Positions 53,101-64,000 of a stretch of 64,000 bases of DNA are shown piece by piece. Position numbers and translations under genes: made by a program. The notes under the pieces are model-generated. The model saw nothing but the letters and a program-made list of their open reading frames with translations. It did no database searches and was not told where the DNA came from. This DNA comes from Monarcha castaneiventris obscurior (Eukaryota; Chordata; Aves; Passeriformes; Monarchidae). The stretch spans positions 18,200,001 to 18,264,000 of the forward strand of contig JAMPIT010000510.1 in the NCBI GenBank assembly GCA_026261815.1, given 5' to 3'. The first letter of the stretch is position 1, and every line of letters begins with the position of its first letter.

Positions 53101-55500
53101 CCTGCTGTCCTTCGTCCCTGGGACGTCTGCACTACCAACCAAGGGAGAGTCAGGGATCCCACAGCCAGGGAACACAGATGGACTCATGTTCACACTGCTT
53201 AGGATAAAGTTGGTAGAAGTGGTCCAAAACAGAGACCAACAACACAGGTGATTTTTTCCTGGGACCTCAGCTCTTTCCATGGCCTTGGGTTCAGTTGTAC
53301 TGGGCTGCTGTAGGGCTGTGTTCACAATTAGCAAGTAATGTGGCCCAATAGAAGATTTTCAGAGAGAAAAAGTCCTGATAAACCATCATCTATGCTACCG
53401 CATTTTGCTGCTTTATTGGGGATTTACTCTAGTTTGAGCCTGTGAACTGAACACTCTCTAGTGGTAGCAGCAGATCTTCCCTTTCATCACCAAAGAACTC
53501 AGCACACTCTCTGGAACTAAAGCACATGGAGGATGATGTAGAATAAATATATTTATTTCCACCTGCAGCAAACTTCTTTTCTTGTTATTCAGGTGACGGC
53601 CAGCAATCTCAGAGAAAGAGCAAATCTCACCCTCTATACATTTCTCCAGACATTAATGCTCTGTAAAAGTCATTGGAAGATCTCCATCCATACAGTGCGT
53701 GTCACACCGTGGTATTGAGTTTTTAATCTCTTTGGAAACCTTTTCTAGAGATTCAAAATTCTGTTATTATTCAAGTGGATATGTACTACTGGATGGGCCT
53801 CATTTATGGATTTTCAAGTACACTTTGAAGGTCAAGCAAGTAATTTTAATCAGTTATGTGGGGGTTTTTGACAGCTGATAAGTACTGAATGCACAACAGC
53901 ACCTGGAAAGCAGATTTGCTAGATTTATCATTACATATTTGGATTGGGTGCAGGGACAGTGCTTTGCCCGCACTCATTTCCCTCTCCATCATCAAATTAC
54001 TGGCACTGATCAACCAGTGCATCCACAGGAGAGCACTGTCATTGCAGCACTTCAGATCTGAGTCACAGCTTGGACAGGGGCCCGGGACCTGTGTCTTATG
54101 GCTGCTGGTTAAGAGAGGGGTAGCTGCATCAGAGTGGTGGTGTCCTTGGCTCAGAGCATGCCTGGCTACTTAATCCATACTGCTTTCTCCAAGGCTGCCA
54201 GGCTAGTAACCATCTGGAAATTGGTCTGGTGTGGTTGTTCTGAAATTCTTGTGTGCAGGGCACTCATGCTGTGGTGGTGGAAATCACAAGGTGATGACTG
54301 TCCTCACTTGCTGTCTGCAGAACTGAAAGCAAAGAAAATGAGAATATTTTCCCATTTCAACAATATCAGCCATGGACTCGGAGCAAGGCTTGAGCTCGGG
54401 TTCTGTGACGTCAGCTTCTATCATGTGAACTAAAGGGCTGACTGCAGTGCTTATGGGAGCAGCAATACCTACAGGGATGAGCAGAAAGGTTGACCAGCCC
54501 CAGAATGAAACAGAGGAGCTTAGGGAAAAAAGACAGTCCAATTGGATCTGACAGAAGCACACAAAGTCATCTATCATGTGGGAAAACTGAACTTGGGAGA
54601 ATTGTGTGGCATGTAATGAAGTGGTTAGATAGTCGGAATAAATAGACGAAAGTCCTTTTTTTGGTGTTTTTCCACTGGATTTTTGGAACATGGTAGGGTA
54701 GGGTGGAAGAGACTCAAAATGGGATGAGATCCTTTCATAGAAGACTAGTGATGCAATAGTCCAGCTCCAGCAGCTGGCAGGAGAAGCCCACGGGTCCCAG
54801 CCTGCTGGGAGTTGAGCAGCACACTTGGGGAAGAGCCACTGTTGGCACATGCTGCTCTTGCACATTTCCCCGATTGGAAACCTGAGGAGCTTCATTGAAC
54901 TTACAGCAGCAGCTCAGCTGCTCTCCCGTGTGGGCAGCAGTCAGGGGGACTCATGGGCCACCAGGACAGAGGCAGCTGTTAGTAAGAAAGGAGTTGGTTT
55001 TAGCCCTGGCAACACTTTCAGCTGGGATGCAGCTCTCACCATAGAAAAACCCCAGAGAGAACACCCGGATTTTGCAGCCCATTCAGACTGTATCCAGATT
55101 TGCCTAGTCATTTTTCATTTCCACAGCACGGTTTCTTAAGAAGATCTGGAGGGTGGAGGATTAGAACAATTAACAGTTTACAGAAACTCCGCTCTGTTTT
55201 GCTGTTTTCATGGGAACAAAGTTTGTAGCTCTGGTTTTATGGTACCACCTTGCTTTTATACTCCATGCTTTGTTAAACACTATAATGAACTCAACGCTGT
55301 GTAGTGCACCAAGTGCTGTGCAGAAAATAAAAATATTTCCTACCCACGCTGCAGAAGAGCTGCTGTGATGGTAAAGCCTCTTTCAAGCTTAGGGCTGCTA
55401 GCCTAAACAGAACGTACACTGGGCTAGTCCGTCAGAAAGCTCTGTATTGCAAATATAAATTTATCCTCGTAAGAATGACAAGCTTCTGTTCAAAGCACAG
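47111..55500. other. Non-coding DNA, no gene recognised
   Basis: The stretch is AT-leaning, with short ORFs that conflict between strands, for example 52.2-52.6 kb minus against 51.9-52.4 kb plus, and 54.3-54.9 kb minus. The 203-residue minus ORF at 54284-54895 is the longest here, but it has no recognisable domain and its residue use looks random. A small three-unit repeat lies at 51.64-51.69 kb. Confidence 0.5.
51636..51692. repeat. Imperfect ~20-bp triplicate repeat
   Basis: Units TTGCTGAAAGTG(ATG)CAGCAC (51636-51656), TTGCTGAAAGTGTTCAGCAC (51657-51676) and TGAAAGTGATGCACAG (51677-51692) lie in tandem and differ by a few bases. Confidence 0.75.
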
Positions 55501-55799
55501 CACTATATAAAGCAGTTCACCGAGGGAGTAGGTTTCACCATATTCCCCCCCTGGAACAGAGAGGAGTTTTGTATTACATTAATCAGCATCTAAGCCCTGA
55601 AGGTCACAATTATCTGGCCACTATTTTTCAGTATTAGTGATTTTAGTACATGATTAACTTTCATGTGTGCATCATTAAGATGAGGAATTGTTTTTGAAGT
55701 TTCAAATAGAGCAGCAGGTCTTAGCTGTAGTATTTGCCGTAGTTGCTCAGCCACTCTTAAAAGGGATGATTTATAGAAAATCCAGCTGTGAGTTTTCAT

Positions 55800-56073
55800 T
55801 TCTTCAAGAGCAGGAGGCGGGACTAGAAACCAACCTAAAACCAAGCGGAGCATTGATCAGAGTAGAAATGATGTAGAGCACAGCTCCGCAGACAACAGCT
55901 AAGCGTCGTGGAAGTATTAGCTGGCAGCGATAAGGAGGCGGAAGCAGAGCTCGGTGACAGAGGAGCCATCTGTCAGGAACTGGGAATCCGATTTCAAGAG
56001 AGCAGAAAATGAAGTAAAGAAGAAAGTGATTTTGGTTCAGAGGTACAGTGGAGCGCAAGGATATCTGTGGACA
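55800..56073 (+). promoter_or_regulatory. Candidate alternative promoter and non-coding first exon
   Basis: About ten CpGs occur in the last 250 bp, several in GCGG or GCGTCG contexts, against a CpG-poor background. The block ends at the splice donor ACA|GTAAGT (56073/56074). A TATA-like TTAAAAGG and TTATAG lie near 55757-55775, so transcription could start near 55790-55810. If transcribed, the exon holds only two minimal ORFs, ATG ATG TAG at 55868-55876 and ATG AAG TAA at 56009-56017, and no other ATG before the donor. That is typical of a non-coding leader with translation-damping uORFs. The exon reads in the same direction as the 14-kb exon, so a second, downstream promoter of that gene is the natural hypothesis. 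It could also be an independent long non-coding RNA. Confidence 0.4.
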
Positions 56074-56079
56074 GTAAGT

Positions 56080-59000
56080 TTCTATACTGCAACAAGGATG
56101 TTTAATACAACAGCTAACACTGTTTGAAAGGGCTTTTCAGCTTTGAAAACAGACATAAGTAGCTCCTGTATTAAATAGCTTTTACTTAAAGTTTTTGTTT
56201 ATTTTTAAGATGTAAATAAGCTTATCTGTTTGAGGTGGCTTGTTTAAAAACTTGTAAACAAACTTTACAACTGCTGGTGTCCCTTACTTCAGAGGGTGTT
56301 ATTTTGTTTAATAAGGTCATCTCCTGTCGAGGATAAGATTTGTTCATAACCTTTCAGAAAAATATCTTAGAAGAAAAGGCTGTTTTGGCCCCAGCTGCGA
56401 GGTGAAAAAGGGTAGGCAAGAATATTTTTTCTGGAAAGGGGAAAGGAGTTCCCACCCAAATAGATCTAAACTAACTGGAACTACAGTGTATAAACACCCC
56501 AGGGCTAAATCCTACCCTCAGTTACACTGATGTAAGTCAGTTTTAAGTCTAGTGTAGTTAATAAAATTACTCCTGATTTAATTAAGGATAGAATTTGGTT
56601 GCACATTTCTTAATAATGAAAAAGCCCCATGGTTCTTTCCAAAGTGCATTTTATGTTAACAGAGTATTAAATACTTGCTTGAAAATACGTTAAAATTAAT
56701 TGAAGACTCACACTGTGATGCATCTTTTGTCATATACTTGTATGCTTCTTTGAAATTAGCACAAAAGCCAGCATGAGATATTGTAAGCAATCCTATTATT
56801 TCTTGTTAGCAGGTTCTCAGATAAGGTTTGCATTGCTCATGATTTCATGCTCATTTCACTTCAGTGGCTTGTATTTGGGGTGATATGCTTTAATCCTAAA
56901 AAGGTTCGTGGAGCTCCAGCTAGGAGCGATAAGGCGATATTATCTGTAGTAGAAAAGTGTCGAAGTTCTGTTCAAGACCCCAGACTGTCTGATTGGGAGT
57001 GAAACTGTTCTATTACAAATTGTACAGAAAAATTACTCTTGTTGCTGTGGTTTTAGTGTACGAGTTAGAAGCAGAAGCATTGGCTGCTGACTGAGAAAAA
57101 AAAACAACAAGTAAAACCCACTCACTATTATGGCCCAATATGGATGACAAAACACTGTAGCATGTGTGGGAAAATGGCTGCAGTCCAATGTCTGGAACCA
57201 TTTATCTTCTGGTAGAGTCTGGAAGATGACTGTTTTATGTATTTTACAGAAATCCCTGCTGATTGATTTCATTTACTTAGGAGGAGGGGTCACAGTGACT
57301 GATGGCAGGGACAACTGGGGCAAAAAGTGGATTCTTTGCATTATCCTGACATCCTGTTCTGGTTGGCGTTATTGGTACCTTTTGAAGGGACCAGACCATG
57401 CTGGGCATGTCTTACTGCTGCATTTGCAACTGCGCACAGACAGAAGTTTGCTGCTTCTTTCTGGGTCTCAGCAAGCTGAGAATTGCAGGTTGTGCTTCCA
57501 CTAGTGCCAGGCACATTTTGGAAATTATGATTTGCAGGGGTTTGGAGGGGAATGGACAGAAATGGGTACAGGTCTCTGTAATCTGCCAAAAGCTTGGCTG
57601 ATGGTGGGTGCTGTTATTGAAGAGGGAGGAAAGACTTTGTGAAAGGTCTGGAGGGAAAGTCTGTTTTCAGTGTGTGAGGCTTGCACAAACAGCTTGTCCC
57701 TCTTTAGCACATGAGATTGTATGCTAGGGTGATGATCCTGTTTTTTTCTGACGTTTGTTGCTAAAATAGCCACAATTCCTGGCATTTATTTATATGGAAT
57801 AAAGAGCTTGCCAAGCACGTTAGAAACAACAGGGATATGCTGTACATCAGTGTTATTAATTTATCTCTCTGTTATTTTTATGTGTGCTCTGACGGCCTGT
57901 CTGTCAAGGTGTTTGCCTTCAAATCAACTGGGCTCACATCACGGCATGACAGTCACTTGTTATATACCAGGCTTGTCTACAGGCATTTGCTTTCATGTTG
58001 CAGGGAATGAGTGCCAAGATTTTCATATGATGAAACAAAAGGGTGGGGGATATGTTTCCTAGTCAGTAAGTACACTGCTACTGTGTTATTTAACAAAAAT
58101 GGAGAAGAAAATGGATTTTTCAATTGACAGTACTACTTAATTTGGTACCCTTTAGGCTCTTCACAGGGTCGTCTACTAATGGTTACAGTGCCAAGTCCAG
58201 TGCAGGATCACATAACAAACCTGGAGAAAGGGAAAATTATAGTGTGTCCCCTATCACATCTAGTTTCCCAGACACAACCACTTAGTACAGTCAAGACATT
58301 TTTCATTGACAGAGATAGAGAGACAAAGAAAGAAAGAAGAAAAAAAGAAAGTCTTTTAATGTACCCTAACTGCTGAGGAAGTTTCCTTATTTACTAAGTA
58401 TTTTTAGCAGAGCAGTAGGAGCAGTTAAGCACTGTGCTTAAACAGTATCCCAGGAATAAACTCAGCATCACCTCTCTTCTGGACAGCATCCTGTATTATT
58501 GCCATGCACTATCATTCAGCCCACTCAGGTCTCACTGCTCCTCATGCCATCTTGATGTGCCCTCATTTTCTGTCTCTGTTGAGGATGTGCCTATGGTCAG
58601 ACATTTTGGTTTTACTCACGTGTTAACCTCTGATTTGGATTTTTAAGTTTACAAGAATTTAGATTAATTGTAACCTTTTCTATTTTCTTAATTTCTTTCA
58701 CTTCCTTTAGAGACACTACATGTTTTGGCTGTCCTCCCACAGAACAGTTCCTTGTTGGCACTCTCCCAGAGGCATAGCTGCTTTTGCTCTTCATTAATTT
58801 AGCTTGAGCCTTTCCTGCTTTTTGGTATATCTAACTCAAGAGGACAGTGGGTGGTGCCATGGGTTCCAGGGGAAGGTACCAGTTACCTTCCTTGGGTACG
58901 CCACTGAGCTGCCTGATGATCCAGAACAAATCTAGTGCCCTAGTTACTTTTTTAGATCTGTCTTTATTATGGGGTCCTTGATGGGGTCTCTCTTCCGAGA

Positions 59001-61015
59001 GTGAGAGGGAGTGCTGGTAAACAGATCCAGTGTCTCCCTTTAATCTTGAATTTGGGAAGGAGGGGAAAAGAGTGGTCTAAGCTCATGCAAGCTTGTTTTT
59101 TCATCCAATGGGACTGCATTCTCCTAGTAATTTGGAGCACATTTGAGGACTTTTAGCCACTGGTCATTCCTCTTCCGTAAGGATTGGTTGGATGGTGTGG
59201 TCAGCCTCCAGCCATTCAGTCTGCTGCCCGCACAGTCCCTACATTTTTATTAGTCAGCTCTTAAATCTCTTTATTACATGGAATCGTTTTTCATGTTGCC
59301 TTCCTGAGTGTGCTAGTTCTTACAAATAAAATATCTCAGACCATATTTTGGACATGTTGCATATTATCCCATTTTTCAAACAAATTTTGTCCATTCGTAC
59401 TTTGTAATATAGCACATGACAAGCGTGGGGCGGGTGGTAGAACTACAGCTGCTTCTTGTTTTCTTATCAGATATTGATAAAAACAGTAAATTAGATTAAA
59501 CAAAACAAAACAAAAAAAACCCTGAGCTCTCTAGGCTGTGGAACATTATGAAACCACCCAATGAATGTCTGCGCAAGACATACAGCAACAGCAAAGCTGT
59601 TCTGTACTAAATGAGTTCAGAGTGGGGGCCAACTGAATGCAATGCATATAAGTGATTTACTTACTCATTTATAACACTAACCTAGAATCATGAGTGTTTG
59701 CTGTTCCGTAAAAAGGATGACTTTATGTGACCCTTTAAAGCCTTCAGCATTAAGTGGCATTAAGTTGATGGCTACTTGTTTTGTACCTTCAGTGAAAATT
59801 ATGCATAAATCAAGTAGGCTTTCCTTGTAATGTACTCATAATCCTCACAAGCAAAACTCCCACCCAAAACCAGTGATCAAACATGGTTTCTTGAACTCAG
59901 AAAGGTCACCTCATTAAAAAATATGGAGGTATAATATTCAGGCCACCCAGGCAATTTTTTTTTGGCTTGGACATTACTTTAATTAAGTCATTGTAAGGTT
60001 AAAATAATAATAGGGTTCTGATGGAAGCAGATAAAAGACAGGGAAGCTACATTAAATTCAGTTTCCATCCACCAAACACATGTAGAAGAGCTAAGCTCAC
60101 TTGCTGTTTAAAGAACATTTTGCACAGGGACAGGCAGGATGGGCTGAGGTTGAGTCCTGAATGTTCTGGGGTTTATGTATTTAAATAAAGCCCGTAGCAT
60201 TGTTTTTGTTCCTTAATTACCTCTGGTTTGTTGATTTATTGATGCTTTTGAAGGCAAGTAGACTCAGTAAAACAGAATCATTCTGTGTCACATAAAATTT
60301 CCTCTTAAATCTGCGGACATTATAGACAAAAGGAAAGGATTGATGGTGGGAACTTCTGTGGAGATGGTCTTCCATCTACAGGCAAAACCAGTGGTAGATG
60401 TCTCTAAAAGGTGGAATTGAGTTACTGAATTGCAAATTAGTGGAAGGTCTTGTGAAATCACTAATTAGGGCTGTCTCAGTTATTGAAATCCCCCAGTGCA
60501 GCCAAGAATTTGGGCAGAAGGTGCCTGGGAACCAGCAATCGTGCAAAAGGGGTTGGTGGCTGGAGCATCTTCCTTGTTGCTGGGAGAAATTATGCTGAAC
60601 TTACCCATTCAGTGTGGTCCCTTCCATTTGGGGGTGACTTTGTGGGAAATAGGAGAATTGACTGTTTGCTGTAGTACTTGTTATACAGGCTTTAAGCAGG
60701 AACGAAAATCACAAATGGGAGTCCTTTGCCAGCCATGAGCTCTGATGCACCATTGAAAAGTCAGAACAGGGTCTCAGCGGGCTTAGTTTCAGGGAAATAC
60801 TTGGAGCTTGCACCTACTTTCTGCTGCCTATGTCCCTGGGGCCCCCATTTCTGTAACTAAACTCCAATTCCAAAAAGAACCTATATGTCTTCTTGTTCAG
60901 CTCAACAGAGCATAGCACTGAGGTGTTGCTCCTTCTGTGTCTTCCCTGATTCTGTGCATCCCAGCTGGTACACCTGGAGCAGGGGATGGGCCCTCACTTG
61001 TCACAGAAGAAAGAT
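56080..61015. other. Non-coding DNA, no gene recognised
   Basis: Intron-like AT-leaning sequence. A cluster of four CpGs at 56905-56965 includes the GATA-type GCGATAAGG (56926-56934). A purine simple repeat lies at 58.3 kb. I saw no coding exon. Confidence 0.5.
58311..58351. repeat. Purine-rich GA/GAAA simple repeat
   Basis: AGAGATAGAGAGAC followed by AAAGAAAGAAAG-type units. One strand is almost all purine. Confidence 0.8.
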
Positions 61016-61021
61016 TCAATA

Positions 61022-61205
61022 GACTCATAGCTGCAGAGAATGGTTTGGGTTGGAAGAGGCCCTAAAGATCATCTTTCCAAACTCCTGCCATGGGCAGAGA
61101 CCATCCACTAGATCAGGTTGCTCAAAGCCCCACCTAACATGGCCTTGAACACTTCCAGGGATGTGGCATCCACAACTTCTCTGGGCAGAAGATTTGTTCA
61201 GGAGA
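61022..61205 (-). mobile_element. Short CR1 3' fragment, antisense
   Basis: The plus strand reads 'gaatggtttgggttggaag' (61039), 'ggccctaaagatcatc', 'tagatcaggttgctcaaagcccc' and 'ggccttgaacacttccaggg'. This is the standard reverse complement of the avian CR1 3' end, then truncated near 'ctctgggcag'. It is closer to consensus than the fragments at 7.4 and 45.8 kb, so it is younger. The terminal 8-bp repeats are mostly lost. Confidence 0.95.
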
Positions 61206-64000
61206 TATTTAGTTTGTCACATCCCCCCACCAGTGGCTAAAGACCTGCATGAGCAGCTCTGTTGTATTAATTTGGTTTGCAAGAACATGTACACAGATAA
61301 CCAGAAGTGAATGTGGTAGATTCAGGCACAATGATGTGCACCTCTCTTGTGCTTCTGAGCCACTGAATTCAAAATGTAGATTTATGTTAATATTTAGCAT
61401 TTCATAGTGCATTTAATCTCCATAGGCCTGCAGGAACATGTCAAATTTATATATCCAAATTAATAGAGGTAATCACACAAAACAGTCAGTCTTTTCATCA
61501 CTTAACCCAATGAGGAATGAAGACACTATTTTGTTTGGACTATAATTGCTTATACATACCGGAAAATACCATCCCATGTTCTCAGTTCTTTGTAAAAGCA
61601 CCATGGGTTTGCCGTTAAAGACAGCTGCATAATGAGTTAGCTTCATTTTTTAACTGAACTGAAAATTAGAAGGCTGACCCAGATCTCAGTGGGATATCTC
61701 CAAAGGAGTTTTTCAGTGAACTTAGATGCTGAGTGAGCTAAAGCCGTTCATTTTTAAAAATTGTTTGGAAACCGTCTTTCAGAAAATAGAGTCTTGCAAG
61801 CCTGGTACTTGTAATGAGCATGCTTGCAGACCTCTAAGGCAGCAGTCAAATATCCTCATGCTTCATATTATTTATTTATATTACATGTATATTGTCCACA
61901 CGAGCTTCCAGAGCAAATTCAATAGACAGCTATAGTTCTGCCTTGATTCCTCAGACCTGGTTGCTATGGCATCCAAGTTGGGAAAATATCTGCCAGCTCC
62001 AGGTGGCTGAGCACACAGATGGGTGAAACATGAGCAGTAATTTAGGGAGCCATGAGGTGGTGTCCTGTGACCAGAAGGTATTGTCCACAGTTTTTGCAAA
62101 AAGGGGCAAAGAGTTGTGAACATTGCGGGGAAACCTGGGCTTTATTTAGCTACAGTGAAAAAAACTGCTTGTACCAGCAGCCTGCACAAGTACTGAGAGG
62201 TTCTGGTGGTAAACTATGAAATAATTTAATGATCTGTTCAAATTAAACGCAAAATCAGAGATTAGAGGGGGCTGGTTGGTATCACCTATAGTCATGCTCA
62301 ATAACATCCCGTTCTGTGATTCGTTCCACTCAGCTCGCTGGGATTACAATAGTTGTAAAATAAGGCAGCAGAACTGAGCTTTCAGGTGAAAAGCACATAC
62401 AGTGAGCATTGTAAGACCTGTGGAAAAAAAAATCCTTTTTTTTATTTAGTCTTTGTACTCATAACTTGTCCCTTGAAATCTGCATAATAGAATACAAATA
62501 GGATCTACAAATTCAATTTTTTTAGTCTAAACTATCAGGATCAATATTCAGATGCTTTGGTGGAGTTTTAACTCCCATGCAATTGTCACTGTTTTAAATC
62601 ACTTTTATAGCTAGAATAAATTTTCACTGAAAGCAGGTTTTTTTGCAACATTTCTTTTCCAGTTAAAAAAAAGAACAAGAGCAAAGACTACCAAACAAAA
62701 TGCAACTTGTCTAAAATCTCATAAAATCTCTTACACAAGAATCTATCAAGCCTGGGAAAATATGTGTTCTTTTGTAAAAACATATTTTTCCTTGAAGTCA
62801 TTGCTAGATTACAAAAGTTCACATAACATATTGGTATGTGTATGTGTTTATGTAAGACAGACCTCTGTATTTCACTTTCTGATGTCAGTGTTGCCTTGAC
62901 AACTGTATTTTATTGATTAGTAGAATATATGTAATTTGGTTCAGAGCTGCATCATCTTACAAGGTCATTTTTCTTTGTGAGAAGTTGTTTCATTTTCTTA
63001 TCCTCTGAGTAAAATTATTTTTCTTATATGAGAAATAACATTCTTTTGATCCTTTTGGGGGTGGTTCTGTGACTATACTCAAAACCCAACAGAGTTTGAC
63101 AAATGCATGCTGATAAAGTCATTAAATACATTTCTACTGATACATGCATTGCTTATTCAAGTTCTTTTACTGCATATATTAACCTAATATCTAATCTGTA
63201 ACTTCACTGGTTACCAACTGGAGACTCCATCCATGCAGTTCCAGTTACTACACACCTTCAGGGTGCTTTTCCTCCGGAGATCTGAAGTTCCAAATAGTAA
63301 TACTTCTCAGAATCTCTTTGAACTTGATATTATTACAGAATTTATTTGACACTTAGATAAGCCGTCATGTGAAAAACTTCCCCCAAAGAGTAAATAGTAC
63401 TGAGAATAGCTCCTGAAATTGAACTCTTACACCCTTATTCTACCCATTGTGGATTTGTCAGATCTATGGATTGGTTCCTGACAGAGGACTGTATCATTTA
63501 GCAAACCGATTGTCCCATTGCCAGTCCAATTTCTGTGAGTGCTGGTCAGGTTTATGAGAAGTTTTGGTCCTGAAGAGCTTTCATTTTCACACAAACTGAG
63601 CAGGGGAGAGGTTGGGTAGGCAGGATGCTGTGTCTTGGTTCAGATGGTGCCATGGCCTGTTTATGTGGGCAGCTGGAGGATTCGCATAGTTAGGTTTACC
63701 AAACCTCCTCCTGTTTTGGTTTTGTCCTTTCCCCATGTGTTTATTTGTCTCATGGTTTATGAGTATCACAGGAGCCAAGAGCAGTCAGGGTGTGCAGTTT
63801 CCTGGATGAAATCAGACAGGGGAATGACAAGAAAAAAGTAAAGAGGCCAAGGAGGAGGAGGAGGAGTACAAATAATGGATGGGAAAGTAATGAAGTTCAG
63901 CCAGATGTTGATGTAAAAGCTGTCTTTTTTTTATGTGGAACTGAAAGCATAGCCATCCCTACAGTCCTAATATTAACAATTTACAAATTATAGCAGTGAT
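61206..64000. other. Non-coding DNA, no gene recognised
   Basis: AT-leaning sequence without coding ORFs. It contains a short AGG run at about 63850-63866. Nothing else is recognisable. Confidence 0.55.

Noticed and set aside
54284..54895. Minus-strand ORF of 203 residues, the longest outside the island
   Set aside because: The residue composition is random, there is no recognised motif or flanking splice context, and the plus-strand ORFs overlap it. A chance ORF of this length is plausible in 64 kb.
1..64000. Search for integrated virus, LTR pair, tRNA, rRNA or CRISPR
   Set aside because: By eye I saw no LTR ends, reverse transcriptase outside CR1, tRNA-like cloverleaf, rRNA sequence or spaced direct repeats. 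A software scan could still find diverged pieces.

Overview
The window looks like nuclear DNA from a bird. It is AT-leaning and sparse in genes and repeats, and its recognisable interspersed repeats are CR1 LINEs, the dominant avian retroelement. Three look degraded or old (about 7.4-8.45, 26.6-27.7 and 45.8-46.0 kb); a short one at 61.0-61.2 kb has the classic avian CR1 3' end. The GC-rich minisatellite in a CpG-island promoter also fits a bird. There is no bacterial, phage or organellar gene content. Almost all open reading frames in the window are short and look like chance.

The best gene evidence is a CpG island at about 13.44-14.28 kb with a plus-strand first coding exon, 14069-14237. 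It encodes 56 residues with strongly GC-ending codons and ends at a good splice donor in phase 1. I do not recognise the protein. A G-quadruplex motif and a variable GC-rich minisatellite lie 230-550 bp upstream of the start codon. No second exon can be placed with confidence, so the DNA from 14.24 kb to the right edge is best read as a large first intron (up to about 50 kb) or intron plus intergenic DNA.

Three weaker, CpG-enriched islands stand out from the CpG-poor background. One, near 8.7-9.1 kb, carries a small spliced-looking ORF. One, at 46.79-47.11 kb, has forkhead and RFX-like palindromic motifs and lies next to a minus-strand candidate terminal exon at 46562-46686 with an acidic C-terminal peptide. 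The third, at 55.80-56.07 kb, resembles a non-coding alternative first exon with two minimal upstream ORFs and a consensus donor; it may be a second promoter of the gene that starts at 14 kb.

The rest is non-coding sequence with microsatellites, a 69-bp tandem duplication at 41.5 kb, and a few blocks that read like conserved non-coding elements. I found no tRNA, rRNA, CRISPR, integrated virus or complete multi-exon gene. No clear new biological system emerged; the items worth follow-up are the unidentified exon with its minisatellite promoter, the candidate alternative promoter, and the acidic minus-strand exon.
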